From contig JAFVET010000132.1 of the NCBI GenBank assembly GCA_017475875.1, forward strand, positions 1 to 18,095: a DNA stretch of 18,095 nucleotides. Reading direction: 5' to 3'. How positions within the stretch are numbered: position 1 is the stretch's first letter; each line of letters begins with the position of its first letter. The DNA is from Candidatus Methanomethylophilaceae archaeon. Lineage in GTDB: Archaea > Thermoplasmatota > Thermoplasmata > Methanomassiliicoccales > Methanomethylophilaceae. Made by a program: the position numbers and the translations under genes. Positions 6,099-13,844 of the stretch are shown here, in pieces. The notes below the pieces were generated by a model. The model made no database searches and was not told where the DNA came from. It saw nothing but the letters and a program-made list of their open reading frames with translations.

Positions 6099-6470
6099 TT
6101 ATCGGCTTTGGTTCAGGATATCCCTGAACCTCTCGTTCGCCGACGAGGGATCCAACGGACCGATTTCCGGCACCTCGCACTCTTTGAAGAAGCATATGCC
6201 TTAAAGGGGAAGGTGGACTGCGCCGTAGTCGTTGGTGAACACGTTTCCCTCCTCCAATTTGAACCCTATGCGTTTCCTGCCCCTTTCCGCAAGGGGGGCG
6301 TCCAGCGCGAGGATGCCCTTCGAGCGACTGGACGGTCTTCCTACCTGAGTAACTTGTCGGAGGTGATAGCCGATGAAGAGAAGGACCCAGGACAGGGAGC
6401 ACTGCTTCCAACTGTTCTCCCTTGTCCTGGAGGCAGCCCGGTTTTTGATCGAGCTGCTACGGTTCATCGT
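6099..6470 (-). pseudogene. Decayed protein-coding relic, family not recognised
   Basis: The minus strand contains protein-like sequence with normal amino-acid make-up: RKRIGFKLEEGNVFTNDYGA then VHLPL, a TAA at about 6205-6203, and in the same frame GICFFKECEVPEIGPLDPSS then ANERFRDILNQSR with a TAA at 6101-6099. Upstream (about 6467-6300) the plausible frame switches, with EQLEAVLPVLGP in one frame and LRQVTQVGRPSSRSKGILAL in the other. This looks like a small gene broken by one stop and at least one shift. I do not recognise the family. The overlapping plus-strand ORF at 6108-6551 looks like its shadow. Confidence 0.4.
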
Positions 6471-6484
6471 GTAACGATGGACCG

Positions 6485-6506
6485 GGGCCCTCCTCGCGGA
6501 GGGTCC
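6485..6506 (+). other. Nine-base-pair stem-loop
   Basis: GGGCCCTCC (6485-6493) pairs with GGAGGGTCC (6498-6506) around TCGC. In plus-strand RNA all nine pairs form, one of them a G-U; in minus-strand RNA one pair is A-C but the loop is GCGA, a GNRA tetraloop. No T tract follows. It lies just upstream of the minus-strand relic and inside the 1.1 kb gap. Confidence 0.4.
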
Positions 6507-6773
6507 GAAACATCATCACGACAATTCAATCATCACAGATGCAGGTATTAACCTTTTCTCATGGGTTGTTCACACTCGTGTCGGACAAGATTCCACCCCT
6601 GTGCTCCCCCTAGTTGAGCGTCGACTCTTGAAGCGGACGTGCATTCCTACGGTTTCGAAAGAACCCAATAGTTTCCGAAGGTTGCATATCAGGTTCGCCC
6701 ATCGCGAAAAAGTATGTCTGAACGAAACGTTTCCGATGGCATCCCTACACTCCCCGTTGAAGGACTGGTATCA
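6507..6773. other. Gap upstream of the AMP-pathway operon
   Basis: No gene is supported. The plus-strand ORF starting at 6601 has no protein-like character and overlaps the operon start. No riboswitch or operator was recognised apart from the TATA-like element at 6774-6780. Confidence 0.35.
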
Positions 6774-6780
6774 TTATCTA
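6774..6780 (+). promoter_or_regulatory. TATA-like element of the AMP-pathway operon
   Basis: TTATCTA is centred about 26 bases before the GTG start at 6803, the distance seen for other genes here, and implies a leaderless operon mRNA. A second TATA-like string at 6783-6786 is too close to the start. Confidence 0.35.
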
Positions 6781-6802
6781 CCTATAGCTGGATTCCCCAA
6801 GC

Positions 6803-7732
6803 GTGACAGACACGGTCGCCGCAACGGCAGCGAAGATAACGGACATGACGATCCGTGGCGCGGGGCGCATCGCCCGCGCCGGGGCCGAGGCCATGCTCGG
6901 TTTCGCCACTGAATACCAAGGCAATGACCTGGAGGCTTTTAAGAAGGAGGTCCGCAGGGCTTGCGACACGCTCGTGGCGTCGAGACCCACCGCGGTCTCC
7001 CTTTGGAACGGGGTCCACGCAACCGTCCGCGGCCTCGACGAGGCCGAGACGGTGGACCGGGCCAGGGAGATCATAGTGAAGAACGCCGAGGAGTTCGTCC
7101 GCAGGTCGAACGAGGCCGTAAGCGTGATAGCGAGCATCGGTGCCAAGCGTATATCCGACGGCGACACCATAATGACGCACTGCAACAGCAGCGTCGCCAT
7201 CGGAGTGATAACTGAGGCGCACAGGCAGTGCAAGGACGTCAAGGTCTACGCTACGGAGTCCCGCCCGTGGAGGCAGGGTCTGCTAACAGTGAGGGATCTG
7301 GACGATGCCGGCGTGGATACCACCCTGATCATCGACAGCGCGGTCCGTTCGGTCATGGCGAAGGTCGACAAGGTCTTCGTCGGGGCTGACACGATCACCG
7401 CCCACGGGGCGGTGATCAACAAGATCGGGACGTCGCAGCTCGCGCTGGCGGCGAACGAGGCGCGCGTTCCGTTTTACGTGTGCAGCGAGACTTACAAGTT
7501 CTCGCCGATGACAATCTACGGCGACATGGTCGCCATAGAGGAGCGCGACATGTCCGAGGTAGTCAAAGCGGGGGAGATCCCGGAGAGGGTCAAGGTCTTC
7601 AACCCGGTGTTCGACGCCACCCCTGCGAAATACATCGACGCAATCATCACGGAGGTCGGGATGATCCACCCCGCCGCCGTCTACAGCATATTGTCTAAAC
7701 AGCTTGGAGATTCGGTTCTGAAGGAGGAATGA
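6803..7732 (+). CDS. Ribose-1,5-bisphosphate isomerase
   Basis: This 309-residue protein belongs to the eIF2B-alpha/beta/delta-related sugar-phosphate isomerases. It converts ribose 1,5-bisphosphate to ribulose 1,5-bisphosphate, the second step of the archaeal AMP pathway. Visible features are the helical N-terminus (DMTIRGAGRIARAGAEAM, 14-31), THCNSS with catalytic Cys127, ESRPWRQG (152-159) binding the phosphosugar, and VGADTI with catalytic Asp196. The 69-residue Cys-to-Asp spacing equals that of the Thermococcus kodakarensis enzyme (Cys133/Asp202), and NKIGT follows. GTG 6803 matches the family start and lies about 26 bases after a TATA-like TTATCTA. The stop overlaps the RuBisCO start as ATGA, so translation is coupled. 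Context with RuBisCO and AMP phosphorylase separates it from methylthioribose-1-phosphate isomerase. Confidence 0.95.
   Translation: MTDTVAATAAKITDMTIRGAGRIARAGAEAMLGFATEYQGNDLEAFKKEVRRACDTLVASRPTAVSLWNGVHATVRGLDEAETVDRAREIIVKNAEEFVRRSNEAVSVIASIGAKRISDGDTIMTHCNSSVAIGVITEAHRQCKDVKVYATESRPWRQGLLTVRDLDDAGVDTTLIIDSAVRSVMAKVDKVFVGADTITAHGAVINKIGTSQLALAANEARVPFYVCSETYKFSPMTIYGDMVAIEERDMSEVVKAGEIPERVKVFNPVFDATPAKYIDAIITEVGMIHPAAVYSILSKQLGDSVLKEE
7721..7727 (+). promoter_or_regulatory. Shine-Dalgarno sequence for RuBisCO
   Basis: AAGGAGG ends one base before the ATG at 7729, and the ATG overlaps the preceding TGA. The spacing is very short, so re-initiation after the isomerase stop probably dominates. 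Confidence 0.5.
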
Positions 7733-8970
7733 ATACGGCCGGTTACACCTATCTGCATCTGGACGAGGCCACGGACCCTGACAGGTACGTGGTCTGTGAA
7801 TATCGTGTCACCACGGACCTTCCGATCGAGAAGGCGGCGGACGCCATCGCGGCTGAGCAGTCCACGGGTACGTGGACTGGGATATCGACGTTGGACGACG
7901 GGATCCTGCACGACCTGGGCGCCAGGGTCACCCGCATCGAGGGCGACATGGTGACCGTCGAGTTCCCGGTGGACGACTTCAGCATCGAGGTCGGGTCGGT
8001 TCCGCAGATCCTCAGCGTCATAGCCGGGAACCTGTTCGGTCTGGGTTCGCTGAAGGGGGTCAGGCTCGAGGACGTATCGTTCCCGAAGGAGATCCTCTCC
8101 GGATACAAGGGACCGAAGTTCGGTGCCGAGGGTATGAGGAAGATGCTGAAGCGCCCTGAGAAGCCCCTAGTTGGAACGATCGTGAAGCCGAAGATCGGTC
8201 TCTCCCCGAAGAAGACCGCCGACTACGTCTACGAGTCCGGGGCCGGGGGCCTCACCAACTCGAAGGACGACGAGACCCTCGTCGACCAGAGGTTCTGTCC
8301 GATAGAGGACAGGACGGTGGCGGTCGCCGAGGCGATCGACCGCCTCGAGTCGGAGGGGCACATGATGATGCACGCGATCAACGTGAGCACCAGGGGCGAC
8401 CGCATCGTGGAGCTGGCCGAGAAGGTGCAGTCATGGGGTGCAAGGGAGCTCATGGTCGACGTCATAACCTGTGGTTTCGGCGCCGTGCAGGCGCTGGCCG
8501 AGGACCCATCGATAAAGGTCCCGATCCACGTGCACCGCACCATGCACGGTGCGATAACCAAAGATCCGCTCCACGGGATAGCCATGCTCCCGCTGACCAA
8601 GCTGGTCCGCATGTGCGGGGGCGACGCGCTCCACATCGGCACCCTGGGCGCCGGGAAGATGTCCGCGGGCGCGAACGACTTCAAGAACCTCGACGCCTGT
8701 CTTGGGAATGACGTACCGTACAAAGGTATGATGCCCGTCTGTTCCGGAGGCGTCTATCCCGGGATAGTGAGGGATATAGTCGACCGTGCGGGGTTCGACG
8801 TGCAGATACAGGCGGGCGGAGGTGTCGCCGGACATCCGGGAGGGGTCCGTGCGGGGGCCAGGGCCATGTCCCAGGCCGTAGACGCGGCGTTCGAAGGGAT
8901 CGACGCGGAGAAATACGCCGAAACCCACAGGGAACTTAAGGAAGCACTCGACAAGTGGGGGATGAGATGA
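7729..8970 (+). CDS. rbcL: Form III ribulose-1,5-bisphosphate carboxylase
   Basis: A 413-residue RuBisCO large subunit, shorter than form I (about 475), as usual for archaeal form III. It carboxylates ribulose 1,5-bisphosphate to two 3-phosphoglycerates. Expected residues are present: E43 and T48-W49 in AEQSTGTWT, N101 in GNLFG, K153/K155 in KPKIGL, K179-D180-D181-E182 (carbamylated lysine and Mg ligands), H269 in VHRTMH, loop-6 K310 in GTLGAGK, S339 in CSGG, and GGG 363-365 before HPGG. The three residues before K179 are T-N-S, where most RuBisCOs have Asp-hydrophobic-x. The catalytic set is otherwise complete, so activity is likely. It sits between isomerase and phosphorylase with 4-base ATGA overlaps on both sides, so it serves nucleotide salvage rather than a Calvin cycle; no phosphoribulokinase is seen. 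Confidence 0.95.
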   Translation: MNTAGYTYLHLDEATDPDRYVVCEYRVTTDLPIEKAADAIAAEQSTGTWTGISTLDDGILHDLGARVTRIEGDMVTVEFPVDDFSIEVGSVPQILSVIAGNLFGLGSLKGVRLEDVSFPKEILSGYKGPKFGAEGMRKMLKRPEKPLVGTIVKPKIGLSPKKTADYVYESGAGGLTNSKDDETLVDQRFCPIEDRTVAVAEAIDRLESEGHMMMHAINVSTRGDRIVELAEKVQSWGARELMVDVITCGFGAVQALAEDPSIKVPIHVHRTMHGAITKDPLHGIAMLPLTKLVRMCGGDALHIGTLGAGKMSAGANDFKNLDACLGNDVPYKGMMPVCSGGVYPGIVRDIVDRAGFDVQIQAGGGVAGHPGGVRAGARAMSQAVDAAFEGIDAEKYAETHRELKEALDKWGMR

Positions 8971-10481
8971 AGCTCAAGGTCCGTTATTCGGATATAGAGA
9001 CACCCGAGCTGTCGGTGCTCCTCCACGACGACGACTGTGCGGAGATAGGTGTCGCCGACGGCGACAGGGTGGCCCTCACCGGCCCCAAGAGCACAGTGGC
9101 GCTCGTCTCCAAGTCGGACACGCTCCTGCAGCGCGGCGTGGTGATCATGAAGGAGAGCATGGAACCTCTGATAGCGGTTCCCGAGGGAGGGGAGGTGGAG
9201 GTAACCTTCTCGCCGATTCCGGATTCCGTCCGCGCCATCCGCAAGAAGATGGACGGGGAGACCCTCACCAGGGACGAGATCTACGGAGTGGTCATGGACA
9301 TCCTCGAGAACAGGTTGTCTAAGATCGAGGTCTCGGCCTGGTTGACATCCCTGTACATCAACGGGATGGACATCGATGAGATCGCACATTTCACCAGGGC
9401 GATGGCGGAGACAGGTGACATCCTCAGCTTCGACAAGGAGACCGTCTTCGACTTCCACAGCCTCGGCGGGGTCCCTGGCAACAAGATAACCCCCATAGTC
9501 GTCTCGATAGTGGCAGCGGCGGGTCTTCTGATACCCAAGACCTCCTCGCGCGCCATATCGAGCGCATGCGGGACCTCGGATTTCGTCGAGACCTTCTGCA
9601 ACGTGGAGCTCGATGCCGATACGCTCAAGAAGATCGCCAACACCTCCGGCGGAATCTTCGCGTGGGGAGGTTCCATGAATCTGGCCCCGGTCGACGACAT
9701 GGTGATCAAGGTCGAGCACCCGCTCGGGATCAACCCGCGCGCGCAGATGCTCGCGTCGATCATGAGCAAGAAGCTCGCAATCGGTGCGACGCACCTGGTG
9801 GTGGACATCCCCACCGGTGCAGGGACCAAGGTCCCCACGCTGGAGGTCGCGAGGGCGTACGCCCGCGACCTCATGGACCTCGGAGAGAGGATAGGCATGC
9901 ACGTGGAGTGTGCCATAACCTACGCAGACCAGCCTGTGGGGAATGCGGTGGGACCGATATTGGAGGCCAGGGAGTGTATTTCCATTCTCGAAGGGGCTCA
10001 GCACCCGTCGAGCGTGATCGAGAAGGCCTGCGACTGCGCAGGGATAATCCTGGAGATCGGCGGGATAACGAACGGTGCGGCCAAGGCTAGGGAGATCCTG
10101 AAGTCGGGCGAGGCGCACAGGAAGTTCATCGAGATCGTTACCGCTCAGGGCGGGTCCCCCGACCTGCGGTCGGAGGACCTCGTCCCAGGGAAGTATACCT
10201 ACGAGATCAGGTCGTCCAAGTCAGGTTACGTGCACACGATCGCCAACAAGAACATCGTGGGCATGGCGAAAGCGGCGGGGGCACCCTCGGACAAGGGTGC
10301 CGGTCTGTTCCTCCATAAGAAGAAGGGGCAGAGGGTCGAGCAGAACGAACCCCTCATCACCGTGTATGCGGACAACGAGGCGAAACTCGCCCGTGCCGTC
10401 GACTATGCGAGGAAGTACCCTCCGATGGTCATCGAGGGGATGCTCATCCGTCACGTCTCACCTCTGGATGCGAGAAAATAA
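8967..10481 (+). CDS. deoA: AMP phosphorylase (thymidine phosphorylase family)
   Basis: A 504-residue protein, the normal length for archaeal AMP phosphorylase. It converts AMP plus phosphate to adenine and ribose 1,5-bisphosphate, the first pathway step. The archaeal N-terminal extension (about 1-84) precedes the pyrimidine-phosphorylase core. FDFHSLGGVPGNKITPIV binds phosphate, and SSRAISSACGTSDFVE is the family signature in its AMP-phosphorylase form. KLAIGATHLVVDIPTGAGTK and the C-terminal lobe (SSKSGYVHTIANK, GAGLFLHKKKGQRV) are also present. ATG 8967 overlaps the RuBisCO TGA; GTG 8955 is in frame but would give a longer overlap and extra residues. The deoA symbol follows common automated naming; AMP rather than thymidine is the expected substrate. 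It ends in TAA, 20 bases before the GTG of the next gene. Confidence 0.95.
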   Translation: MKLKVRYSDIETPELSVLLHDDDCAEIGVADGDRVALTGPKSTVALVSKSDTLLQRGVVIMKESMEPLIAVPEGGEVEVTFSPIPDSVRAIRKKMDGETLTRDEIYGVVMDILENRLSKIEVSAWLTSLYINGMDIDEIAHFTRAMAETGDILSFDKETVFDFHSLGGVPGNKITPIVVSIVAAAGLLIPKTSSRAISSACGTSDFVETFCNVELDADTLKKIANTSGGIFAWGGSMNLAPVDDMVIKVEHPLGINPRAQMLASIMSKKLAIGATHLVVDIPTGAGTKVPTLEVARAYARDLMDLGERIGMHVECAITYADQPVGNAVGPILEARECISILEGAQHPSSVIEKACDCAGIILEIGGITNGAAKAREILKSGEAHRKFIEIVTAQGGSPDLRSEDLVPGKYTYEIRSSKSGYVHTIANKNIVGMAKAAGAPSDKGAGLFLHKKKGQRVEQNEPLITVYADNEAKLARAVDYARKYPPMVIEGMLIRHVSPLDARK

Positions 10482-10501
10482 GCGGAGAGTTCGTCTTCAC
10501 G

Positions 10502-11872
10502 GTGGACGTCGACCGCGACGTCAACATGCCCGTCGAGGGCAGAATCGCGGCCGGATCCCTCGACCGGGGATCCGGCACCGAGCCGAGGTTCTCCTCGTCC
10601 GAGAAGGGCCTCGGTGTCCTTTTGGATTTATTCGACGAGGTCGGGATACGTGCGGTATTGTTCGTCGAAGGGAGGACCGCGCAGAAGATAGACCTTGGAT
10701 CCGTGTCCCGTCACCAGATCGGATTCCATGGGATGGACCACGAGGATCTGACAGGGAAGTCAACAGGAGTGGAGCTCGACGATTCTGCCTTGGAGGACAT
10801 ACTCCGCCAAGGCTACGATTCCGTCAGAGACAAGGTTGGCAGGGTCGAATGTTTCAGGGCACCGTACATGTCCGCGGACGACAGGATACTGTCCGACGTC
10901 TCTTCGTTGGGAGTGGGGTATGACTCCTCTTTCTATGCCGCACCCGGGGACTGCGTCCCCTATGTGCATCCGTCGGGGATAAAGGAGTTCCCGGTCCCCG
11001 AAGGGAGGGATGAGAAGGGGAAGAAGATGGCCGCCTACCTGTGGCCGATGCACGAGGGCAGGCGTGGTCCCAGTGATTACATATGGCAGGCGGGGGCCGT
11101 CGACGGACACTATGTCCTGGCCACGCATTCGTGGCACATGGTCGAATCGCGTTCGGACGGGCCGATGGATCCGGCCCGTATCGGAGAGAACGTTTCGGAC
11201 GTCCGTTCGGTGATCGAGGGCCTCCTCGATTCCGGGTACAGATGCTCGGTATTCCACCGATCACACGGTCTCCGGTGTGATAGTCGTCGATCCCACGTCC
11301 TTGCCAGGCGCCGATTTGGAGATGTTGATGAGAGCGTCGATGTCGTTGGAATAGGTCTGGGTGAGTTCGCTTATCTCTTTGAGGAAGTCATCGCGGGAGA
11401 AGCACAGGCGGTAGAACTGGTAAGGCCTTCCGACCTCGTACTTCTTCCCGATCCTGTTCTAAACCATGCCCGCCTTGGCGAGCGACGTGATCGTCCTCGA
11501 CACGGCCGATTGCTTCATGCATGTAAGGTCCTCGATGTCCTTGGACGTGAGTCCGTCGTAGGTAATCAGGCATATGAGGACGCGGATCTGGCCGATGGTG
11601 AGGTCCGTCCCACGCAGGATGCATTCCAGGTGGTGGAGGTATTTGTTGACTACGTGTATGTTCTGGGAATCGAAGACGCTGGGGCGGGTGCAGATGCTCG
11701 GGTTGTAGTACATGGTGGCGATGACTTCCATGTCGTAGAGGGGTTCCAGTACCTTCTGGAACGGTTTTATGCTGCAGACATCCGTCTTCCTCGTGTAACC
11801 ATTGATCATACCGTTCTCTCCGTTTGGTATACGGCATATGTACGCGATTCCGCCGTGCGGAATGTGCACTAG
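10502..11872 (+). CDS. Polysaccharide deacetylase-like protein with uncertain ends
   Basis: The first 250 codons encode a NodB-type metal-dependent deacetylase. TVDVDRD supplies the Asp pair (D2/D4 from GTG), GFHGMDHED supplies H76 and H80, FRAPYM is the R-x-P motif (119-121), and ATHSWHM carries H209/H212. It would remove N-acetyl groups from a glycan. Both ends are odd. Family-like residues SGEFVFT extend upstream of the GTG with no in-frame ATG, GTG or TTG close by, while ATG 10468 is in another frame. After about 11255 the frame runs on to TAG 11870-11872 antisense to the whole MarR-like gene and no longer looks like protein. A shift near 11245-11275 would end it at TGA 11278-11280. Either the stop was lost or there is an indel. 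It may be co-transcribed with the AMP operon. Confidence 0.6.
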   Translation: MDVDRDVNMPVEGRIAAGSLDRGSGTEPRFSSSEKGLGVLLDLFDEVGIRAVLFVEGRTAQKIDLGSVSRHQIGFHGMDHEDLTGKSTGVELDDSALEDILRQGYDSVRDKVGRVECFRAPYMSADDRILSDVSSLGVGYDSSFYAAPGDCVPYVHPSGIKEFPVPEGRDEKGKKMAAYLWPMHEGRRGPSDYIWQAGAVDGHYVLATHSWHMVESRSDGPMDPARIGENVSDVRSVIEGLLDSGYRCSVFHRSHGLRCDSRRSHVLARRRFGDVDESVDVVGIGLGEFAYLFEEVIAGEAQAVELVRPSDLVLLPDPVLNHARLGERRDRPRHGRLLHACKVLDVLGRESVVGNQAYEDADLADGEVRPTQDAFQVVEVFVDYVYVLGIEDAGAGADARVVVHGGDDFHVVEGFQYLLERFYAADIRLPRVTIDHTVLSVWYTAYVRDSAVRNVH

Positions 11873-11875
11873 CAT
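11261..11875 (-). CDS. MarR-like winged-helix regulator with one in-frame TAG
   Basis: The winged helix is LTIGQIRVLICLITYDGL, then TSKDIEDLTCMKQSAVSRTI with the recognition helix, then SLAKAGMV. TAG at 11461-11459 follows and would end a 138-residue protein inside the wing. The same frame continues without a break as NRIGKKYEVGRPYQFYRLCF, then SRDDFLKEISELTQTYSNDI and onward, to TGA at 11263-11261. This is a natural wing strand plus dimerisation helix, giving 204 residues. The continuation has normal residue make-up and ends just short of the convergent neighbour. In pyrrolysine-using archaea TAG can be read as Pyl; otherwise this is a nonsense mutation, GAG to TAG being the simplest. ATG 11875 lies about 25 bases after TATATTATAAT. 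Ligand and targets are unknown. Confidence 0.7.
11459..11461 (-). other. In-frame amber codon in the MarR-like gene
   Basis: The minus strand reads GGC ATG GTT TAG AAC AGG ATC. No gene in the window with a convincing end uses TAG as its stop. No stem-loop resembling a pyrrolysine insertion element was identified downstream, and such elements are not strictly required in methanogens. Confidence 0.6.
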
Positions 11876-12124
11876 ATGCCTGTATGATAACAGATTATAA
11901 TATATCTAACGTTAACTTATTATTATAATTATACGTCCAACGGACTATTTTTGACATTGTTGGAGTTGTAAAGTACAATAAACATCGTGAACGGAATCAT
12001 TTTGGAGGATTCGTGACGGCCAGATTAAATATCAATTGTCAATACTTGCAGAAAATGGCTGTTTAGCAGTTTAGTGGTTAAATTAATTTTAAGACAAGAT
12101 AGATTAATATGCCAATAACCAATG
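11876..12124 (-). promoter_or_regulatory. AT-rich promoter region of the MarR-like gene
   Basis: This 249-base gap is far more AT-rich than the genes around it and holds no ORF. On the minus strand a TATA-like TATATTATAATC (11905-11894) lies about 25 bases before ATG 11875. Just upstream are a perfect 8-base palindrome, TAACGTTA (11907-11914), and an overlapping GTTAAC (11911-11916), possibly an operator for the regulator itself. The rest, about 11940-12110, shows nothing specific beyond low GC, and it also receives the end of the glycosyltransferase transcript. Confidence 0.45.
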
Positions 12125-12131
12125 TTATCGG
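12112..12131 (-). terminator. Stem-loop at the end of the surface-glycan operon
   Basis: CCAATAAC (12112-12119) and GTTATCGG (12124-12131) form an 8-bp stem with one mismatch around a 4-base loop, overlapping the TAA of the glycosyltransferase gene. On the minus strand a T-rich stretch (CATATTAATCTATCTTGTC) follows, suiting termination. Confidence 0.35.
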
Positions 12132-13843
12132 TTAAAAATTTCCCGTCGGGGAGAGGTTTGTTCGTTGTTCGATTCCGATAATTCGGTAGCGTGTGCTGGA
12201 AATTTATTGCGATATCTCCTGATTATACCGCTTCCGACGATTAGCGAACGAACGCAACACGAGGCGGTACGGAAAAGGATTCCTATCGAACGAAGCACGT
12301 CACGCTCGACGGTGCAGCACATGCCCCTGCCGTCAATCTGTGTGACGGACGACGCTCTGTAGGTCCCCACCGATGACGTCGAATCCACCATGATCGAACA
12401 CGGACCACGGGAAGGGAGCAGCTGTCCGTTAAGGGTCAGCCATCTGACCGCACGTGAGATATTTTCATCCTCAGATGGGATGTCGCCGGTGTACGGGATC
12501 ATGTTCGGCATCAGATCTACCAAAGAGGAGTTCAGTTCCACAGGGTCGGCGTTGCAGAGCCAATCCGGTCCCCTCAGGAAGTCCCTCATCGCCCTGATCC
12601 CGACTTCGGCGTCGGTGTAACGCATCGAGAAAACGCGCGGAACCGTCCATCCGAAGAAGAACCTGGTCAGTTCGAAGATCCCCTTGCCATGGACCGAGTG
12701 CATCACGCACAGGTTGCGCACCAGATAGTACGATCTCGCAGGCGAGTATTTCAGATCGAACGGTTCGTGCCAGACCGCGACACCGTTGAGCGAGACGGTC
12801 CTGTCGGGACCGCATCTGAGTCCGTACTCTGCGTCGTCCCAGGTCATGAACAGGGGGAGCGGCAGGTTGGACGGGTTGGCGACGCTTCTCGGGTAGGAGC
12901 AGAGCCACCACCCGTTGTAGTCGGAGTGTTTTCCGGTGTCGAAGGACAGGCAGCCATCGATGGTCGACACGACGAGTCCACCGTCGTTCGAGACGCCCAG
13001 CAGTCCGTCGAAGTATGCGGTGGATTCGTGAATCTCTAATGGGCGGTCGGCACGGAGCATCGTGCCCCCCATAATGATATTATTATAGGGGTCGGTCAGG
13101 CTTGAGCCGAACGACCAGATCCTGTAAATCGCTTCGGGGTCGAGGGTGATGTCGTCGTCCATCAATACGACACGGTCGTAACCTGCGGCATATGCTTCGC
13201 ATATGCCTCTGGAAAAACCTCCGCTCCCTCCGGTGTTGGGGTTGTCGAAGATCCTTACCGTCCCGTCCCGGCGGACCGGGACGTCCATATCGCCGTTGTT
13301 GACGACGAAGATCCCAAGGTCTTTTTCGAATTCCCCTCCGCATTTCTTAATAAAATCTAGAAGTCTGTCGACGTTGTCCGATACCGCTTCGGGACGGTTG
13401 TATGTGCAGGTGACCACGCATGTTTTCAGAGACCTCTGCTCCGAGTCAGAAGTGAAGACGATGCCGGATAGTTCGGAATCCTCCAAAGCAGTGAACCTGG
13501 CACAGATCATTCCGTCCTTCACATCGACGGGGATTGCAATCGACGTTTCACCATCGGCTTTTGTTACCACGATTGTTTTAGCATCGTTTTTCGAGAAATC
13601 GATGATCTCGACGTTCACCTTTCCTTTGCATGAGAATTCGAGGAAGAGGTTCCCGATGTCGGTATACCTGTACCATTTGGACAGGGAGAACATGTTGAAG
13701 AAAGTCGAGAAATCAGCGACGCCACCCTTTTCCAATACGAAAGAACCGCCGTCTCCGACGGCGGCGTCTCCTTTGACGTACAGGACGTCGGCACCTTCCT
13801 TGGTAACGGGTGGCCGAACGTGCTGGAGGACGCGCCTGGGCAT
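12125..13843 (-). CDS. GlfT2-like family 2 glycosyltransferase (galactofuranosyltransferase type)
   Basis: A 572-residue protein with the GlfT2 domain order. The N-terminal beta-rich domain (about 20-135) resembles the GlfT2 N-domain (LSKWYRYTDIGNLFLEF). The GT-A domain begins at TCTYNRP (145-151), with NPNTGGSGGFSRG (201-213), the metal-binding LMDDDI (DDD 229-231), WDDAEYGLR (335-343, catalytic-base region) and VWHEPF with H359. A C-terminal helical region follows. GlfT2 polymerises galactofuranose from UDP-Galf at the inner face of the membrane; here the sugar is inferred, not seen. No signal peptide or clear membrane span is present. The start lies one base after the HAD gene's stop (TGAGATG on the minus strand), so it is the last gene of a coupled three-gene operon. 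The final 60 residues are poorly conserved-looking and basic. It ends in TAA. Confidence 0.85.
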   Translation of the reverse strand: MPRRVLQHVRPPVTKEGADVLYVKGDAAVGDGGSFVLEKGGVADFSTFFNMFSLSKWYRYTDIGNLFLEFSCKGKVNVEIIDFSKNDAKTIVVTKADGETSIAIPVDVKDGMICARFTALEDSELSGIVFTSDSEQRSLKTCVVTCTYNRPEAVSDNVDRLLDFIKKCGGEFEKDLGIFVVNNGDMDVPVRRDGTVRIFDNPNTGGSGGFSRGICEAYAAGYDRVVLMDDDITLDPEAIYRIWSFGSSLTDPYNNIIMGGTMLRADRPLEIHESTAYFDGLLGVSNDGGLVVSTIDGCLSFDTGKHSDYNGWWLCSYPRSVANPSNLPLPLFMTWDDAEYGLRCGPDRTVSLNGVAVWHEPFDLKYSPARSYYLVRNLCVMHSVHGKGIFELTRFFFGWTVPRVFSMRYTDAEVGIRAMRDFLRGPDWLCNADPVELNSSLVDLMPNMIPYTGDIPSEDENISRAVRWLTLNGQLLPSRGPCSIMVDSTSSVGTYRASSVTQIDGRGMCCTVERDVLRSIGILFRTASCCVRSLIVGSGIIRRYRNKFPAHATELSESNNEQTSPRREIFNR

Positions 13844-13844
13844 C

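Noticed and set aside
8754..10118. 454-codon minus-strand ORF across RuBisCO and AMP phosphorylase
   Set aside because: Fully antisense to two well-identified enzymes; high GC keeps the opposite frame free of stops, and the translation has no family features.
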